Source: Primulina eburnea
Lineage: Eukaryota > Streptophyta > Magnoliopsida > Lamiales > Gesneriaceae
NCBI RefSeq assembly: GCF_022965805.1
Contig: NC_133106.1
Span: 34,027,913 to 34,091,912, forward strand
Direction: 5' to 3'
DNA: 64,000 nucleotides
The notes under the pieces were generated by a model. That model did not search any database and was not told where the DNA came from. It worked only from the letters and a program-made list of their open reading frames with translations. The position numbers and the translations under genes were made by a program. Positions 25,194-37,754 of this stretch are shown piece by piece (within the stretch, counting starts at the first letter, position 1; the number at the start of each line of letters is the position of its first letter).

Positions 25194-25724
25194 ATTAATC
25201 CCCATCAACCAAAATACCAAATAATAGTAGGTTATTGCTATTAACCATCTTAAGAGACTTTCATAATTAAATTTATATATCTGAATTTTAATGGTGCCAT
25301 TAATCGAAGATCATACATGTGATACATAGAAATATATCTGAATTTCTTTTTTGGCGTTATATATTTTTGGGGACATTGATCTTCCACGTCCTAATTAACC
25401 ATCCTACGACCAAATGAGAAAAATTTATATAAACTAAAAAAATATGACAAAATATGTGCCGAATTACGTAGAAGTTAAATTTTTAGATTAATAGTTTAAC
25501 ATTTCCAATTTAATTTTTTTTATATATAAAATATATGTTCCACAAACATCATATATATATATATATATATATATGTTCTTACATGCAATACTCTGTCTGA
25601 CCGAAGAGACATTGATTTTATAAGATAACAAAGGAACTCGTTATGTTTTCCTTTTTCAAAATGAGTACGGTCCGACGCTTAATTTGCGTTTTATTATTTT
25701 TCTTTCGTCACTATTGATCGCCAT

Positions 25725-25773
<49 letters not shown>

Positions 25774-26899
25774 CTTTTGAACTTCACCAAAAAAACATCA
25801 TATCAACCGAGATAAAATTTCATCTTATTAATTTTCAAATATGAGATTTTGGTTGCATTTTCGACAAATAAGTTGGAGCTCACGATTGATAAGCAATTCT
25901 TTGTATCACAAGCTTGATGAAACAAATGGCCCGCTAATAGTTGATTGCGGGCTTAGTTAAAGATTGAACTCTAAACAGTAGTCCAATAATATATGTTTTT
26001 CCTAGTCTGAAACTTTATTTTGGGCTTTCCCTGGAAATTCATTTGTACCAATTAAAGTATTAATTGTATGCATGTAACCATCGTAAATTGTCATTGCCAA
26101 CAGCGTAGGACAATGATCGCTTCGAAATTGTAAAAAAAAATTGGATTTGACATATTGATGTTGTAACAAACAGTGTTACGAAATGAGCTGCTCCGGGTGG
26201 TGGTGGACAGTTCCTAACAAATAAATATATATGGGGGGTGGTTCTCACTTGCGTCAAGAACTACGTTGGAGGCGTTGGATAATATCCGACGACAATCTTT
26301 CGGCTCTTGAGTCAGCTATCACCTCAAGAATATACTCTGAAAACAAGAATTCTTTAAAAGTAAAAAATGAGAGACCTTGAGGATGGAGTGAAATCTTCAA
26401 TTTATAAACTTTTCATGACGGATTGTGGGCTTAATGCGTGTGAGTCTATCTTTAGATTACTTTCATTAATTATATAAATTCTAGTTTCATAAATTAATTC
26501 AGAGCACTATGATTCGAGCTTATAAATTTATGACTTGGCTATATTTGATTTTTCATGAACCAAACGATATGATATATCATGTGCGCTTAGACTGTATTTC
26601 AGATGCTTGATAAGAGTGTTATTGATTGCTCAGATAATCGATCATATTATATAATTATCTATATCTATTTTTTGTTTTCACTCATTTCATATATAAAAAA
26701 ATACCTAATGTTTTACTGCTACGGTTAAATAAAAAAATAAAACTGGAGTTCGAATGGATTCTATTTTGTCAAATTTAATAATCAAACACGAAACTTGAAT
26801 TCATTGACATACTTCTTAGCATGATACAACCTATGGAGATAATTTAAACGATATATTGTAGCAGAAGAACAGCTCGAGTCAACCAGACAACTATATAAT

Positions 26900-26903
26900 A
26901 TAC

Positions 26904-26941
<38 letters not shown>

Positions 26942-27309
26942 AATTATTTATCAGTTAGAATTTAAAAATAAAATTTTGATGTTTTTTTTAATATATTAAC
27001 CGTTGCTAAGTAATGGTAGTGAAAACCGTCGCAACCTTTTTTTTTTTGTAGTTTTCATCGCAGTTATAAATTCGTATCATTATTGGCCAATTATAACTTT
27101 TACATTTTACGATTGACTTCGTGCGTGTCCTTTTCAATGAATGTATTAAAGCTCTATAAGTGGCTGAAATATATTCGGCGTCGGTGCACCAAAGCTAGGC
27201 GCTCGATGAAGAAGAAAATGACGTCCGGCTGTATATTACACAAATATGACAAAAATTTAAATTTAAAAGCCAAAAGCACAATATGTCTTATCGAATTTGT
27301 TACCGAAAG

Positions 27310-27355
<46 letters not shown>

Positions 27356-27371
27356 ACCGAAAGATAATATA
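26900..27371. repeat. (AT)n tracts and a duplicated unit around one of them
   Basis: (AT)n at about 26900-26942 and 27311-27350. The unit 'ttgttaccgaaagataatat' occurs at 27297-27316 and again at 27352-27371, on either side of the second tract. A decayed GCGACGG-type motif (aaaccgtcgcaacc) is at about 27023. Confidence 0.85.
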
Positions 27372-27836
27372 TATTAATATATATATATATGTATGTATAT
27401 TGATTATTTTTCATTCTTAACTCTGTGAATTTACAATTTGCAGTTTTAGTTCAATAAATAAGTTAATTTTATAATTCATTTTTAGTTCTTTTCATCAAGA
27501 TATTAAGGTGAAATGAAAAATAATGACTCTCGTAATTAAAAAATTATAGACACGTACATACTTTAACCTATTATAAATATTCAACTACGCACGTACTAGT
27601 TTGGGTTTATCCGAATCTTATTACTTATTTTATTCCAATTTGGGTTACTGGATGATTATATAGATAACCTAAACTTTGTTATTCCTATACCCACAAAAAT
27701 TTATAGGCCTAGCCTAACATACGTGTCTATTCATGATTTACTCAAGGTTTAATTCGAATCTTTTATTGTTTGTAAATTAACACGACGAGGGGTTAATGTG
27801 CTATTAACAAGGGGACAAATCAATATAATAAGAGTA

Positions 27837-28003
27837 GAGTGTGTCTCATGTGAGACCGTCTCACGGATTTTAATCTGTGAGACGAGTCAACCCTACAGAT
27901 ATTTAAAATAAAAAGTAATACTTTTAGCATAAAAAATAATACTTTTTCATGGATTACCCAAATAAGAGACGACCCGTAAAACCGACTCACACAAGTTTTT
28001 GTC
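27837..28003 (-). mobile_element. GTCTCAC MITE, copy 5, with perfect 9-bp target duplication
   Basis: 167 bp, reverse orientation, flanked by ATAAGAGTA at 27828-27836 and 28004-28012. Ends 'gagtgtgtctcatg' and 'caagtttttgtc' fit the family. Confidence 0.94.
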
Positions 28004-28589
28004 ATAAGAGTATGTAACGTAGATAAATAAATTTGACTAATTTAAAAAGGCCGAAATAGTGGGATTTATTCTTTCCACTTTTTAATTGCATGTGAAACCA
28101 CATCATGAATATTGTGAAGCCTATATCTTCCCACGTCAAATGATTTTATTGATAAATATTTGCAAGAAGCAAAAACACTTTTTGTGGTATCCCTAACCTA
28201 GTCGCCAATTACATCGCATATTCGACAATACAAAGGTACGTGTAACAATTGGATTGGAAACTACCTTTTTCGTAGTAAAAATAATAATTAGTGTGAGCAT
28301 GCCTTTTGACTTATTTGACCATTTGCCGTTGCTGTCCAAAATAATTTATTTTAGTTGGTTTTCACATTCAGCTGCATTCAAAAAGGTATAAAAATTTGAA
28401 GCAATTGAGTTTGAGCTAAAAATTTATCCACAAAATTGAGGGAAATCATATGTAAATTAATTAGGGCCTAATAACTCACCATTGGAGCGTGGTCGAAAAT
28501 AATCCGTAAGAACAAGTGAAGGCGGTTATATTTGACTTATTTGTAATTTAATTTAGCCAACGTTCTTGCCAAATTTTGGGATGATATAA

Positions 28590-28996
28590 TGTACCGTGTC
28601 GAATAGAAAAATATATACCTATATTGTGTCGAAAATTTACGAAATTAAAAATATTTATACAGATATTGTACCAAATGTCTCGCTTTACCGAAACATTCGG
28701 TATCAATAATTAGTATATCCATTACACCGAAATATTGCTATATTTCGATATGGTATCGGTATTTAATGTTATATACCGAAAAAATTACTTATATTTAAAA
28801 ATTTAAAATTATCAATTAAAAATATTATATTTTTTTTAATTTATATATATTATTTTAGTAAAATTTTCAAATCTCATGTCGTTAACATACCAAAAATTTC
28901 TATATCGATACCTTATCGTACTGAAAATTCTGATAAGTTCAGTACTTTTCGGTACGATAATCTCGTTATACCTAAAATTCGGTATTTTCTCAACTC
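28590..28996. repeat. AT-rich 'cggtat/ataccg' repeat, copy B
   Basis: Same orientation and block order as 23630-24062: 'ccgaaatattgctatatttc', 'gatatggtatcgg', a T/A-rich middle, and 'ggtattttctcaac' at the end. The two copies are well diverged. Confidence 0.55.
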
Positions 28997-29662
28997 CTGG
29001 CCAATTGCATGCTTTTAAATATTTCTTTATATTCGAACGATTATTCAAGTGAATCTAGTAAGTTAATTTGAATTTTAAAAATAACTTCTCTCCCAAAATA
29101 ATTAATTCAAAACTAGTGTAGCCTTCTAAGCTAGAGTTGAAAAATGGCAATCTATTAATAAAAGAAACCAAATAGTGGAAAAATCTTTTAAATAAACGAG
29201 AACAAAAAGAGTTGAATTTTTCATATATACCTTTGAAAACATAATCTAGAATGCTTCAAAAAATCAATTCCAGTTTGCTGGAATTATAGCTGAAATATTA
29301 ATGCGTGTCAACAAAATTTACGACCGAAATCAAACAAAAAATTTTATTTTTCTAATATATTCAATTTAAGTTAAAAGAAATGGAATTAATCAAATCTTTT
29401 TTATCTATAAATCAAAATTATCAAAACAAGACAGTACTCTAATGACATAAACGTTTTTTTAATAAGGAAAACTCGAACCTAATTAAAAGAAAAAAATAAA
29501 TGCACACTTATTGTAATAAATAAAATAAAATTATGATATGCATGTTCTTTATCTTTTAACCACATATTTCTAGATATAGTACTGTCGGCCGTCCACAGTA
29601 AAAAGGAAAGTGCATAAGATGGATGACATAGACAAATACTTCAAATTATCAATTCGTCCCCT

Positions 29663-29670
29663 TATAAATA
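29663..29670 (+). promoter_or_regulatory. TATA box of the LURP-one-related gene
   Basis: TATAAATA about 100 bp before the start codon at 29765, leaving a leader of roughly 65-70 nt. Confidence 0.55.
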
Positions 29671-29764
29671 CATATATACGTCTGTACACACAGCAAAATA
29701 GCAATCTGAGTCCCCTCCATTTTATTCGTCAAAAACGAACAAAACAGTTGTCAAAGTAGAGAAA

Positions 29765-30841
29765 ATGCTTCTTTTCTTGAAATCTTCATCAAGAACAGTC
29801 CATCATTATCCTGATCAAGAATCTGGAATAGAGATTAACAATTACAGTGATGATATTGATCATCAACGATGCTGCACTTCACTTACCGTGTGGAGCAAAT
29901 CACTTGTTTTCGGCTGCAATGGCTTCACTGTGATCGGATCAGATGGGAGTCTAGCGTACAGGGTTGACAATTACTCTGACAACCCTAATCAGATCGTTCT
30001 CATGGATGGATCAGGAAATCCCATTTTCACCATTTGTCGTCGCAAGGTATAATATATTTAATTATTAATTACTACTCATGTATAGTTCATTAATCTTTGG
30101 TTTTTAATTCATGATTTTTGGTAACATATATAAAGTTTTTGCTTCCATTAATTTGCTGCTATCTCATTTTTTTTAGCATAAGAAAGGTGAGAAATTTTGA
30201 TAATGTAGACATTTGATGCTTTTAATGAATATGTTTTCTGAAATGAAATTTGGTCGTCAAATTTGACTTTTTAGAATTTTTTAAGAAAAATTATGCCTCT
30301 GGAGTTCTACGTTTAGAGAATGGTGAAATGGGCTATACTGACGAATTTCAGAACAATTGTTAAAATGGATTTTCATTTTACCAATTATTTTTGTTGATTG
30401 ATTTCAGTATTTGACTTACGTTTTCTTTTATTTTGTTTTGAAAACTGGCAGAAGCTGAGGCTGATAGATGACAACTGGCTAGTCTACAACGGAGAAGTGG
30501 GGAAATATAGCGATAAATCTTCAAGAAAACCAATCTTTTGTGTGAAGAAAAATGTAAACATTTTGAAAACAAAAAAACTAAGTGCTATTGCATATGTTTA
30601 TAACGATGGGAGTACTGCTTCTTCTAAGAGATGCGCGTATACGATCGAGGGATCGTACAAGCACCGTTCGTGCAAGATTTTGGATGAAACGGGACAGGTC
30701 GTAGCTGAGATCAAGAGGAAACAGGCGTCGACAGGAGGCGTATCGTTCGGTCTCGAAGTATTTGTTCTCGTTGTGAATGCTGCATTTGATCCTGGATTTG
30801 CCATGGCAATTGTACTACTTCTTGATCAAATGTTTCACTAA
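29765..30841 (+). CDS. LOR: LURP-one-related (LOR) protein
   Basis: Two exons, 29765-30046 and 30452-30841, GT-AG intron of 405 bp joining in phase 0 at CRRK|KLRL; 223 residues. The protein has the tubby-C2-like barrel of the plant LURP-one-related family (DUF567): TSLTVWSKSLVFGCNGFTVI, then GSLAYRVDNYSDN, VLMDGSGNPIFTICRRK, LRLIDDNWLVYNGE, and the final AFDPGFAMAIVLLLDQM, which corresponds to the hydrophobic C-terminal helix. Family members include Arabidopsis LURP1, needed for basal defence to an oomycete; most others have no known biochemical role, and the fold resembles phospholipid scramblase/tubby. Start chosen at the first ATG, 95 bp after a TATA box, upstream of the conserved core. 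Nothing is missing. No neighbour suggests a shared pathway. Confidence 0.92.
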
Positions 30842-31274
30842 TTATTTTAATTTCAAGTGTATTATTTGCACCTGCTATTTGAATTTTAGGTTTTATAGTT
30901 TTTTTCAATAGAATGTAAATGACAAAATTTTAAGGTGCAAATAATATTCAGTTTTTAACTATTATTGTTGTCCATATGTAGTATAATTATAATGCCTACT
31001 TTTGCCTTCTTATATAAGAAGGTTGGAGAATAAACTGATGTCATGTACACCGAATCTAAATTAACATTTTATTTCTGTGATACATTTGCTCCATTATATT
31101 AGAGATCAGAATCGCAAAAAAACCTATAATAACATACTAAAATTGAAATTTCATATTATGAATAATTAAATATTCAAATATATTGACCAAAATTACAATT
31201 TTCCCCTTGAAATAACATCTCTTTAATTCATTGTATTTGACAGACACATTCGCTTCAAAAAAACATTCCTACAA

Positions 31275-31457
31275 TGGTAAAAACTTGTGTGAGACGGTCT
31301 CACGGGTCGTATTTGTGAGAGGGATCTCTTATTTGGATCACCTATGAAAAAGTATTACTTTTTGTTGTAAGAATATTACTTTTTATTGTGAATATGGGTA
31401 GGGTTAACTCATCTAACAGATTATGATCCGTGAGACGGTCTCACATGAGACCCACTC
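31275..31457 (+). mobile_element. GTCTCAC MITE, copy 6, with target duplication
   Basis: 183 bp, forward: 'tggtaaaaacttgtgtgag' to 'gagacccactc'. Flanks TCCTACAAT (31266+1 to 31275) and TCCTACAAC (31458-31466) share eight bases, the ninth differing; this fits the 9-bp pattern of other copies. Confidence 0.92.
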
Positions 31458-32088
31458 TCCTACAACGTACCTTCTAGTTTTTTGCAATTGCAACCTTTTT
31501 GCTATTATTTACTTCTCAATCAAAAATATAAGTAGCGATGCTACACGAGGTATAAGTTCATTAAATTCTTCTAGAATAAATATTTTTATTTGAAAAGTCA
31601 AGTTATAAGATTTATAACGAATTTATATGAGTTTATTATTAAATAAATAATAATAAATTTGTTTAACCTAAGCAAAAGAATCGAATTATATTTTTATGCT
31701 AAAAGTAAAATTGATTTTCTATTCCAAATCTAATGTAACATAAAACCTTGGAAATTTTTATTTTAATAAATAAACATAATAAATACGTAGCATTAATTTC
31801 AATAAATTTGAGGTATATGGATTTATAACATGCAAGACAGATTTGATGTAGCTGGACCAGGCTTCCAAGTTATCCGGCCCAATGGACAGACCCATTTCGT
31901 GTACCTGTCATATTGTACTTGTAGGACTACCCAAGATTGCATTATATTTGAAGATTTGGATTTGAACGAATGATTTGAAAGGAACCGATATTTGAATCGA
32001 ATGTATTTGTTATTATGAATTTGAATTTATAGTTTTAGATTTATCTATCCAAATATAATATGAAATTTAATTTGAATTTATATTTAGA

Positions 32089-32290
32089 TAAGGTTATGTT
32101 TGTACGGAAGGATTTGAGTGGATTATATTTCAAATTCACATATAAAATCTATTGAATTCATTTGGTTCGAAATTAGAACGAGAGATTTAAATACCTTGTG
32201 TCGTCATCCATTATCCAAACCAGCCGTTTGAAATCCATATATTTGAAATTATATCACAAATCTAAATTCTTTTAATTCAAACACAACCTA
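32089..32290. mobile_element. Possible short TIR element
   Basis: Left 'taaggttatgtttg' and right 'caaacacaaccta' are imperfect inverted repeats around about 200 bp rich in 'atttgaaat'. No convincing target duplication. Confidence 0.3.
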
Positions 32291-32510
32291 AGTGATCTCA
32301 TTGATTTTACTAGGACGTGAGGATGATTCCATGTATATAGGCTGCCTACTATGTGCCATTTTCGCACGTAAGACATCGTGGGATGTAAAACAACAGTTTC
32401 CCTTCCCATTCTTAATTTGCAAGATATATAATTAACTCGTGATTCTTTCATTAATTCAATGACGGAATTGAGGTATGGGTTCCATCGGAACCATTTCATA
32501 TATATTCTAT

Positions 32511-32766
32511 TTTATTAAAGTTGAGGACATGATAATAACCACCTAAGAAAGACACCAAATTTTTCTTTCAACTTTATACTAATATTACACTTTTGATTTT
32601 TGTTTTTTATTTTAAAATTTTAACGTACATTTTTATTTTTATTTTTTTAATTTCAACAATTCAAATATCAATTTAATCCCTCCATAATTCGTCAAATTTC
32701 ACTTTAGTCCATCGATAATGATAAAAAAGACTGTACATACACTCATCGTGTGTGCAGAATAACTGA
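32511..32766 (+). mobile_element. Helitron-like non-autonomous element, copy 1
   Basis: About 256 bp and collinear with 48150-48413: 'attctattttattaaagttga' lead, 'caacaattcaaatatcaatt', 'caaatttcactttagt', and the end 'gcagaataactga', with final CTGA (CTRR rule) followed by T. The 5' TC is not clean in this copy. Confidence 0.55.
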
Positions 32767-33479
32767 TATAAAATATGATTGTATCCATCTTTGGAAATTC
32801 ATTTTATATACGACTGATATCTTTTTGATCGTTTAATCGCATGACACATTATTCCCACACCTTTTCCATCCCTCACGCTATCTCCATTTCACAACTTACA
32901 CTAACATGCAAATTCTTGTCTCGTATGATTACCTAGTTTCCTCCGAAAGTCCTCAAATCTTGCTTACAATCTTCAAATATCTCAATTTATGCACCAATCC
33001 CATCACAACACCTGTAAAAAAATGTGATCAAAGACAAAAGTTAAGGATTGGCAAGGTATCTAGAAATTAGATTCAAGGATGAAATTCAATACAAACAAGA
33101 AAAAATTTCGTTTATTAATCTTATAAGGACGCAATCACTGCTCTCTGACGATCATCCATGATGTTAAAATTGAATATAAATTCTCAATAATATCAAATTT
33201 CTCAATTTCAAGCTACATTTAATCGACTCAAATTTTGCCATTAATCCTCCATTCCGGGCATTATAATATATAAACCGTTCTGCTCAGGTATAATCCCAAA
33301 GCATTGGTCCAAATTGGATAAAAAAAATAAAACCAAAATCAAGTTCAAGGACTACATAAAATAATAATAATAATAATTCACGCAATCTTGATCTAAACAA
33401 CGTTTTAACTAAGATATGTAAAATGGGCGTTAGACAAACAAGCACGGCAATCTAGTTTTCATACCAATCTATGGATCTA

Positions 33480-33487
33480 TATATAAA
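33480..33487 (+). promoter_or_regulatory. TATA box of the GH9 gene
   Basis: TATATAAA about 55 bp before the start codon at 33542, so the leader would be short (about 30 nt). Confidence 0.5.
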
Positions 33488-33541
33488 TGGGCCAGACAAT
33501 AAAGGGTTCATAACAAGACTAATTACCAAGTTCTAAAAAAT

Positions 33542-36500
33542 ATGACTTCTCACTTAGTAATCTTGTTTGTGATATCATTATTTACTGGTCCGATAGCAAG
33601 TACAAAATCTATTATAGATCCTAAATTTTGCTTGGAGGCTAGTGATTACAAGGATGCAATGAGCAAAGGGATCTTGTTCTTTGAAGGCCAACGTTCGGGT
33701 AAATTGCCGTCGAGCCAACGAGTGAAATGGAGGGGAGATTCTGCTCTATCAGATGGAGAACTTGAAAATGTAAGATCCATTTTATGCTTCTAAGGGAGAT
33801 TGGTTATTTGGATATATGGCTAATGACAACATGTTGATATCATATAGGTAAATTTAACCGGAGGATATTATGATGCTGGTGACAATGTGAAGTTTGGATG
33901 GCCAATGTCATTTTCCGTGAGTTTGTTGAGTTGGGCTGCTTCCGAATACAAGAATGAGATCACTTCAGCCAATCAGCTTCGTTACCTCCAAAATGCGATC
34001 CGTTGGGGAACAAATTTCTTGCTCAGAGCTCACACATCGTCGACCACACTCTACACTCAGGTCACTGTTTTGTAGATTTACGGTTATGCTTATTCAACCA
34101 AAAACGCTTAAATTTGGTGTTGTAATCTTCACTTTCTCGAATTAACCGGATAAAAATTTAGATAATTTTTTTAGTTATTCTCGTTTGTCGGCTCGGTGAG
34201 TTCTAATATTCTATAGTCACATTACTTTTAAAAATAATTAATAGGTTGGGGATGGGAACAATGATCATCAGTGTTGGGAGAGGCCTGAAGATATGGACAC
34301 GGCGCGAGCACTGTATAAAATCAGCGCTTCTTCACCCGGAACTGAGGCAGCCGCCGATGCTGCCGCTGCCCTTGCTGCCGCATCCATTGTTTTCAAGGGG
34401 GTTTCTCCAAATTATTCCACACGACTCCTACGCCACTCAAAATTGGTGATCAGATATATATTGCTTCATGTAGTCTGATTAGTTAGTATTAGTAGTACTG
34501 ATTGAAGTTATTAAACTACTGTTGGTTTCAGTTGTTTCAGTTTGCAGACAAGTATAGAGGATCTTATCAGGCTTCTTGCCCTTTTTACTGTTCATTCTCT
34601 GGGTATCAGGTAATACCAAACGACGCCATTGTATTCTGAAGATGCATCAGGCCCGTAAATATGCCCCCACTATAATAGTGCTTATAAACATCTATTCTAC
34701 ATTTTTTCAAACGAATTATAAGAGTCTATCATGTTATTTTTTTTCATAAATCTATTCATACTTCTCCCACAATCTAATGTTTCCATCCAACTATATAGAC
34801 TGAAGCTCTTTAGAAGCTGGACGAACACCACTCAATCCCACAACTAGAGTAGGACGATGCTACGTACCCGTATTCAACAATATCTAATGAGATTTTGAGC
34901 CAACATGCACCCACGTTGTATTATTGTAAGGATGATATATGGATAAATGATTATACACGAGGGCTTATAAAATATTTTTTTTGGCTTACAAGGATGAATT
35001 GCTGTGGGCAGCTGCTTGGCTATATAAAGCAACTGCAGACAACAAATATCTAAATTACGTAACGAGTAATCAGGGATGGAGTCAGGCCGTTTCTGAGTTC
35101 AGCTGGGATAATAAGTTCGCTGGGGCTCAAACTTTACTAGCTAAGGCAAGTATAAAGATCCACGAATCCAATTCACTTGTCTCAACGTTAAATTTGTCCT
35201 TAATTTCATGGTTCATATGTGGAAGAATAAAAGGGAAAATTGCAATTTTTGAAGTTTGGTTCATTATGATTTTGGTCTTGTACGTTATCTTAACTGGGTT
35301 CCATTTGCCAAAAAAAAAAAAAATCAGGAATTCATTGCAGGAAAGTCGAACCTGGCAAAATACAAGGATGGAGCTGATTCATTCGTGTGTGCGTTGATGC
35401 CTGGAAGCAGCACTGTGCAGATCAAGACAACTCCTGGTTAGTCAGACAATCATATTAAGTAGGGTCTAATGTTTGAATTTGAAAATCATGAAATTAATTG
35501 GGCTGGGTTTACAGGTGGACTTCTATATACTAGAGACAGCAGTAACCTGCAATATGTGACGAGCGCTTCAATGATACTTCTAGCCTATTCCAACATCTTA
35601 AGTGCAGCTCATGTTGAGGGGGTCCAATGTGGATCTGTTCATTTTTCTAGTTCTCAAATCAAAGCCTTTGCAAAATCACAGGTTAATTAATTTATTGACA
35701 TATGTTTTGTACGTACGCATGATATTATTTTACAAGACTGCTTATTCTATAATTAACCACTTAATGGTTGGTTCAGTACGTAAAATTACCTGAACAAGGC
35801 AGGCAATCTAATGAAAGATATTGTCAGTGTTTTTAAAAAAAAATAAAATGAAATGGACGTCTAACAATTAACTACGCTAGGCTATTAATATTTTCACCGG
35901 GTGTAGCGAAATTCAAGCATAAATAAATGTTTTTATCCTTGATTATTATAGTTAGGCATTTTCTTCAAGATTTTATTAATTACTACGAGATTAGCTTCAC
36001 CTTAGTTTCCACGGTGCTCTCCAACTTGGTTGACGATAGTAATTAAGCTTATCCTTATTAATTGATTAAATGTTGACTTTATTAACACACATACACACAC
36101 ACACACACACACAATTATGTATGTATGTATATGTATTGTACAACATTTTTGAGTCACAATCAATTTGAAAATAGACAAGTTGAATAGATACTTAAAATTT
36201 TATATTCCTAATGTGTCCCTAGCTTCAAAATAGAGTATATATAAGAACCGATCCTTTATTTTTTTGTAAAAAAAAGAATATAAAACCCAAAGAATAATTT
36301 TATCCTTTGGAAATTAGCAATTCATTTAAACACTAATATTAATAATCACTTCAGATAAAAAAATAATAATAAGAAGTAATAATTGAATAACTCAAAAGCC
36401 CTATTCTTTATTTATTTAGGGAAATTTGATTTTTTTGCAATTTTGACTATCAATATTATCAAAATTTAGTTTTAGTCTAACATTTTTGTTTTTTATGATT

Positions 36501-37134
36501 TAGTTCTTTTATTTTGAATTTTTAGTCCTTTTTTTTGCATGTAAGTGCTTATGAGGTGATTAGCATATCAGGGTCATGTCACTGTTACGCCATCAGCACA
36601 TAGACAATATTTGAAAAAAGGAAATAAATAAACATAAAAGACAAATTTTAAATTTTCTCTTTATTTTGAAAATTACATACACTGCGATAAAGGTCATAAT
36701 TTTGTGATCACTGTGAGATGTGGTTTTTGGTTTCACAGGTGGACTACATTCTTGGAAATAACCCCAAGAAGATGTCATACATGGTTGGATTTGGTAACAA
36801 ATTTCCCACACAGTTACACCACAGAGGTGCATCAATTCCCTCTATCCATACCCATCCTGCGAAAGTGAGCTGCAACGAGGGGTATTCAGACTGGTATTTG
36901 TCTTCAAATCCAAATCCGAACACACATATAGGCGCCATTGTTGGAGGGCCGAATTCGAATGATGAGTTCACAGATTCGAGATCGGATTACTCACATTTAG
37001 AGCCCACCACATACATGAATGCAGCTTTTGTGGGATCTGTGGCTGCTTTAGTTGGTGGCCACACTGATCGGCATAGGTGCTTGAATTTACATGCTAATAG
37101 AACCAAAGATGTGGTCCACGGTGCACAAGTGTAA
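33542..37134 (+). CDS. Endo-1,4-beta-glucanase, glycosyl hydrolase family 9 (secreted class)
   Basis: Eight exons: 33542-33769, 33848-34060, 34245-34445, 34532-34609, 34993-35145, 35328-35436, 35515-35681, 36739-37134; 1545 nt, 514 residues. A hydrophobic N-terminal signal peptide ([17 protein letters not shown]) precedes the (alpha/alpha)6 barrel. Landmarks: [42 protein letters not shown] with the catalytic-base Asp region, [63 protein letters not shown], the active-site His in HHRGAS, and [20 protein letters not shown] with the Asp/Glu acid pair. There is no C-terminal cellulose-binding module and no membrane anchor, so it fits the secreted class B group that acts on cell-wall glucans. Intron 5 (35146-35327) starts with GC instead of GT (AAG|GCAAGT), and the reading frame and family sequence LLAKEF support it. 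No damage seen. Confidence 0.95.
36085..36112. repeat. (CA)n microsatellite
   Basis: Short CA-repeat in intron 7 of the GH9 gene, followed by 'tatgtatgtatgtatatgtat'-type steps. Confidence 0.9.
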
Positions 37135-37754
37135 TGGAAGCTAGCTAGCTAAGTTACCGGGTGTAAATATAGAACTATATACGTACATATATAGAACAAA
37201 AGGGTTTTCGTGTAATGGAATTTTAGTGATGTGTATGATATTACTAGCTATGAAAGTAACATGTGTGTTTGAATACAAATTTGGACAGCTGGCTTAGTTT
37301 AAAAAATAGATATTTTTTTATGAAATATTTTATATTTATGATTGATTTTGTTTATTTGATTTTTTCAGGAGTGGGTCATCCCATTTGTTAAAATATTAAG
37401 TCAGAAATAAATATGAGACAAAATGGAAGTTAATTCATCACAATTTGAAATAATGATGTGACTATATATTATATTATATGTAGGTTATTTATGAACGCAT
37501 ATTTATAGGAATTGTTTAGACAAACAATTTTGATGCATCGGTATATACAAAACAAGAAAAAATGCTACCGATAATATTTTCCACTGCATCGATTAAAACA
37601 GAAGTGCATCATACACCACATGACCATGGATACGATCAAAGTCTTTTTTTTTTTTTGGGAAGCAAAATACTGTTTAATAATCAGAATCTTACATGTTCTC
37701 TATGTAACAGTAACATTGTCGCATGTTCTCAATTCTTGAAATATATCAGCTACA
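37135..37754. other. Space between two converging genes
   Basis: 3' flanks of the GH9 gene (plus) and the WRKY gene (minus). No further feature seen. Confidence 0.6.

Larger units (their letters stand above)
19449..29662. other. Gene-poor 10-kb stretch of repeats
   Basis: No gene could be supported between the RBOH start and the LURP-one-related gene. It holds the RBOH promoter (first few hundred bases), GCGACGG-motif repeats, three GTCTCAC MITEs, two copies of a 'cggtat'-rich repeat and several long (AT)n tracts, listed separately. A less AT-rich patch at about 26080-26420 has open frames on both strands but no recognisable protein. Confidence 0.7.
30842..33479. other. Intergenic
   Basis: No gene seen. 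Contains MITE copy 6, a possible TIR element and a Helitron-like copy (listed). The remainder is AT-rich; 31810-31930 is less AT-rich but has no recognisable protein. Confidence 0.6.
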
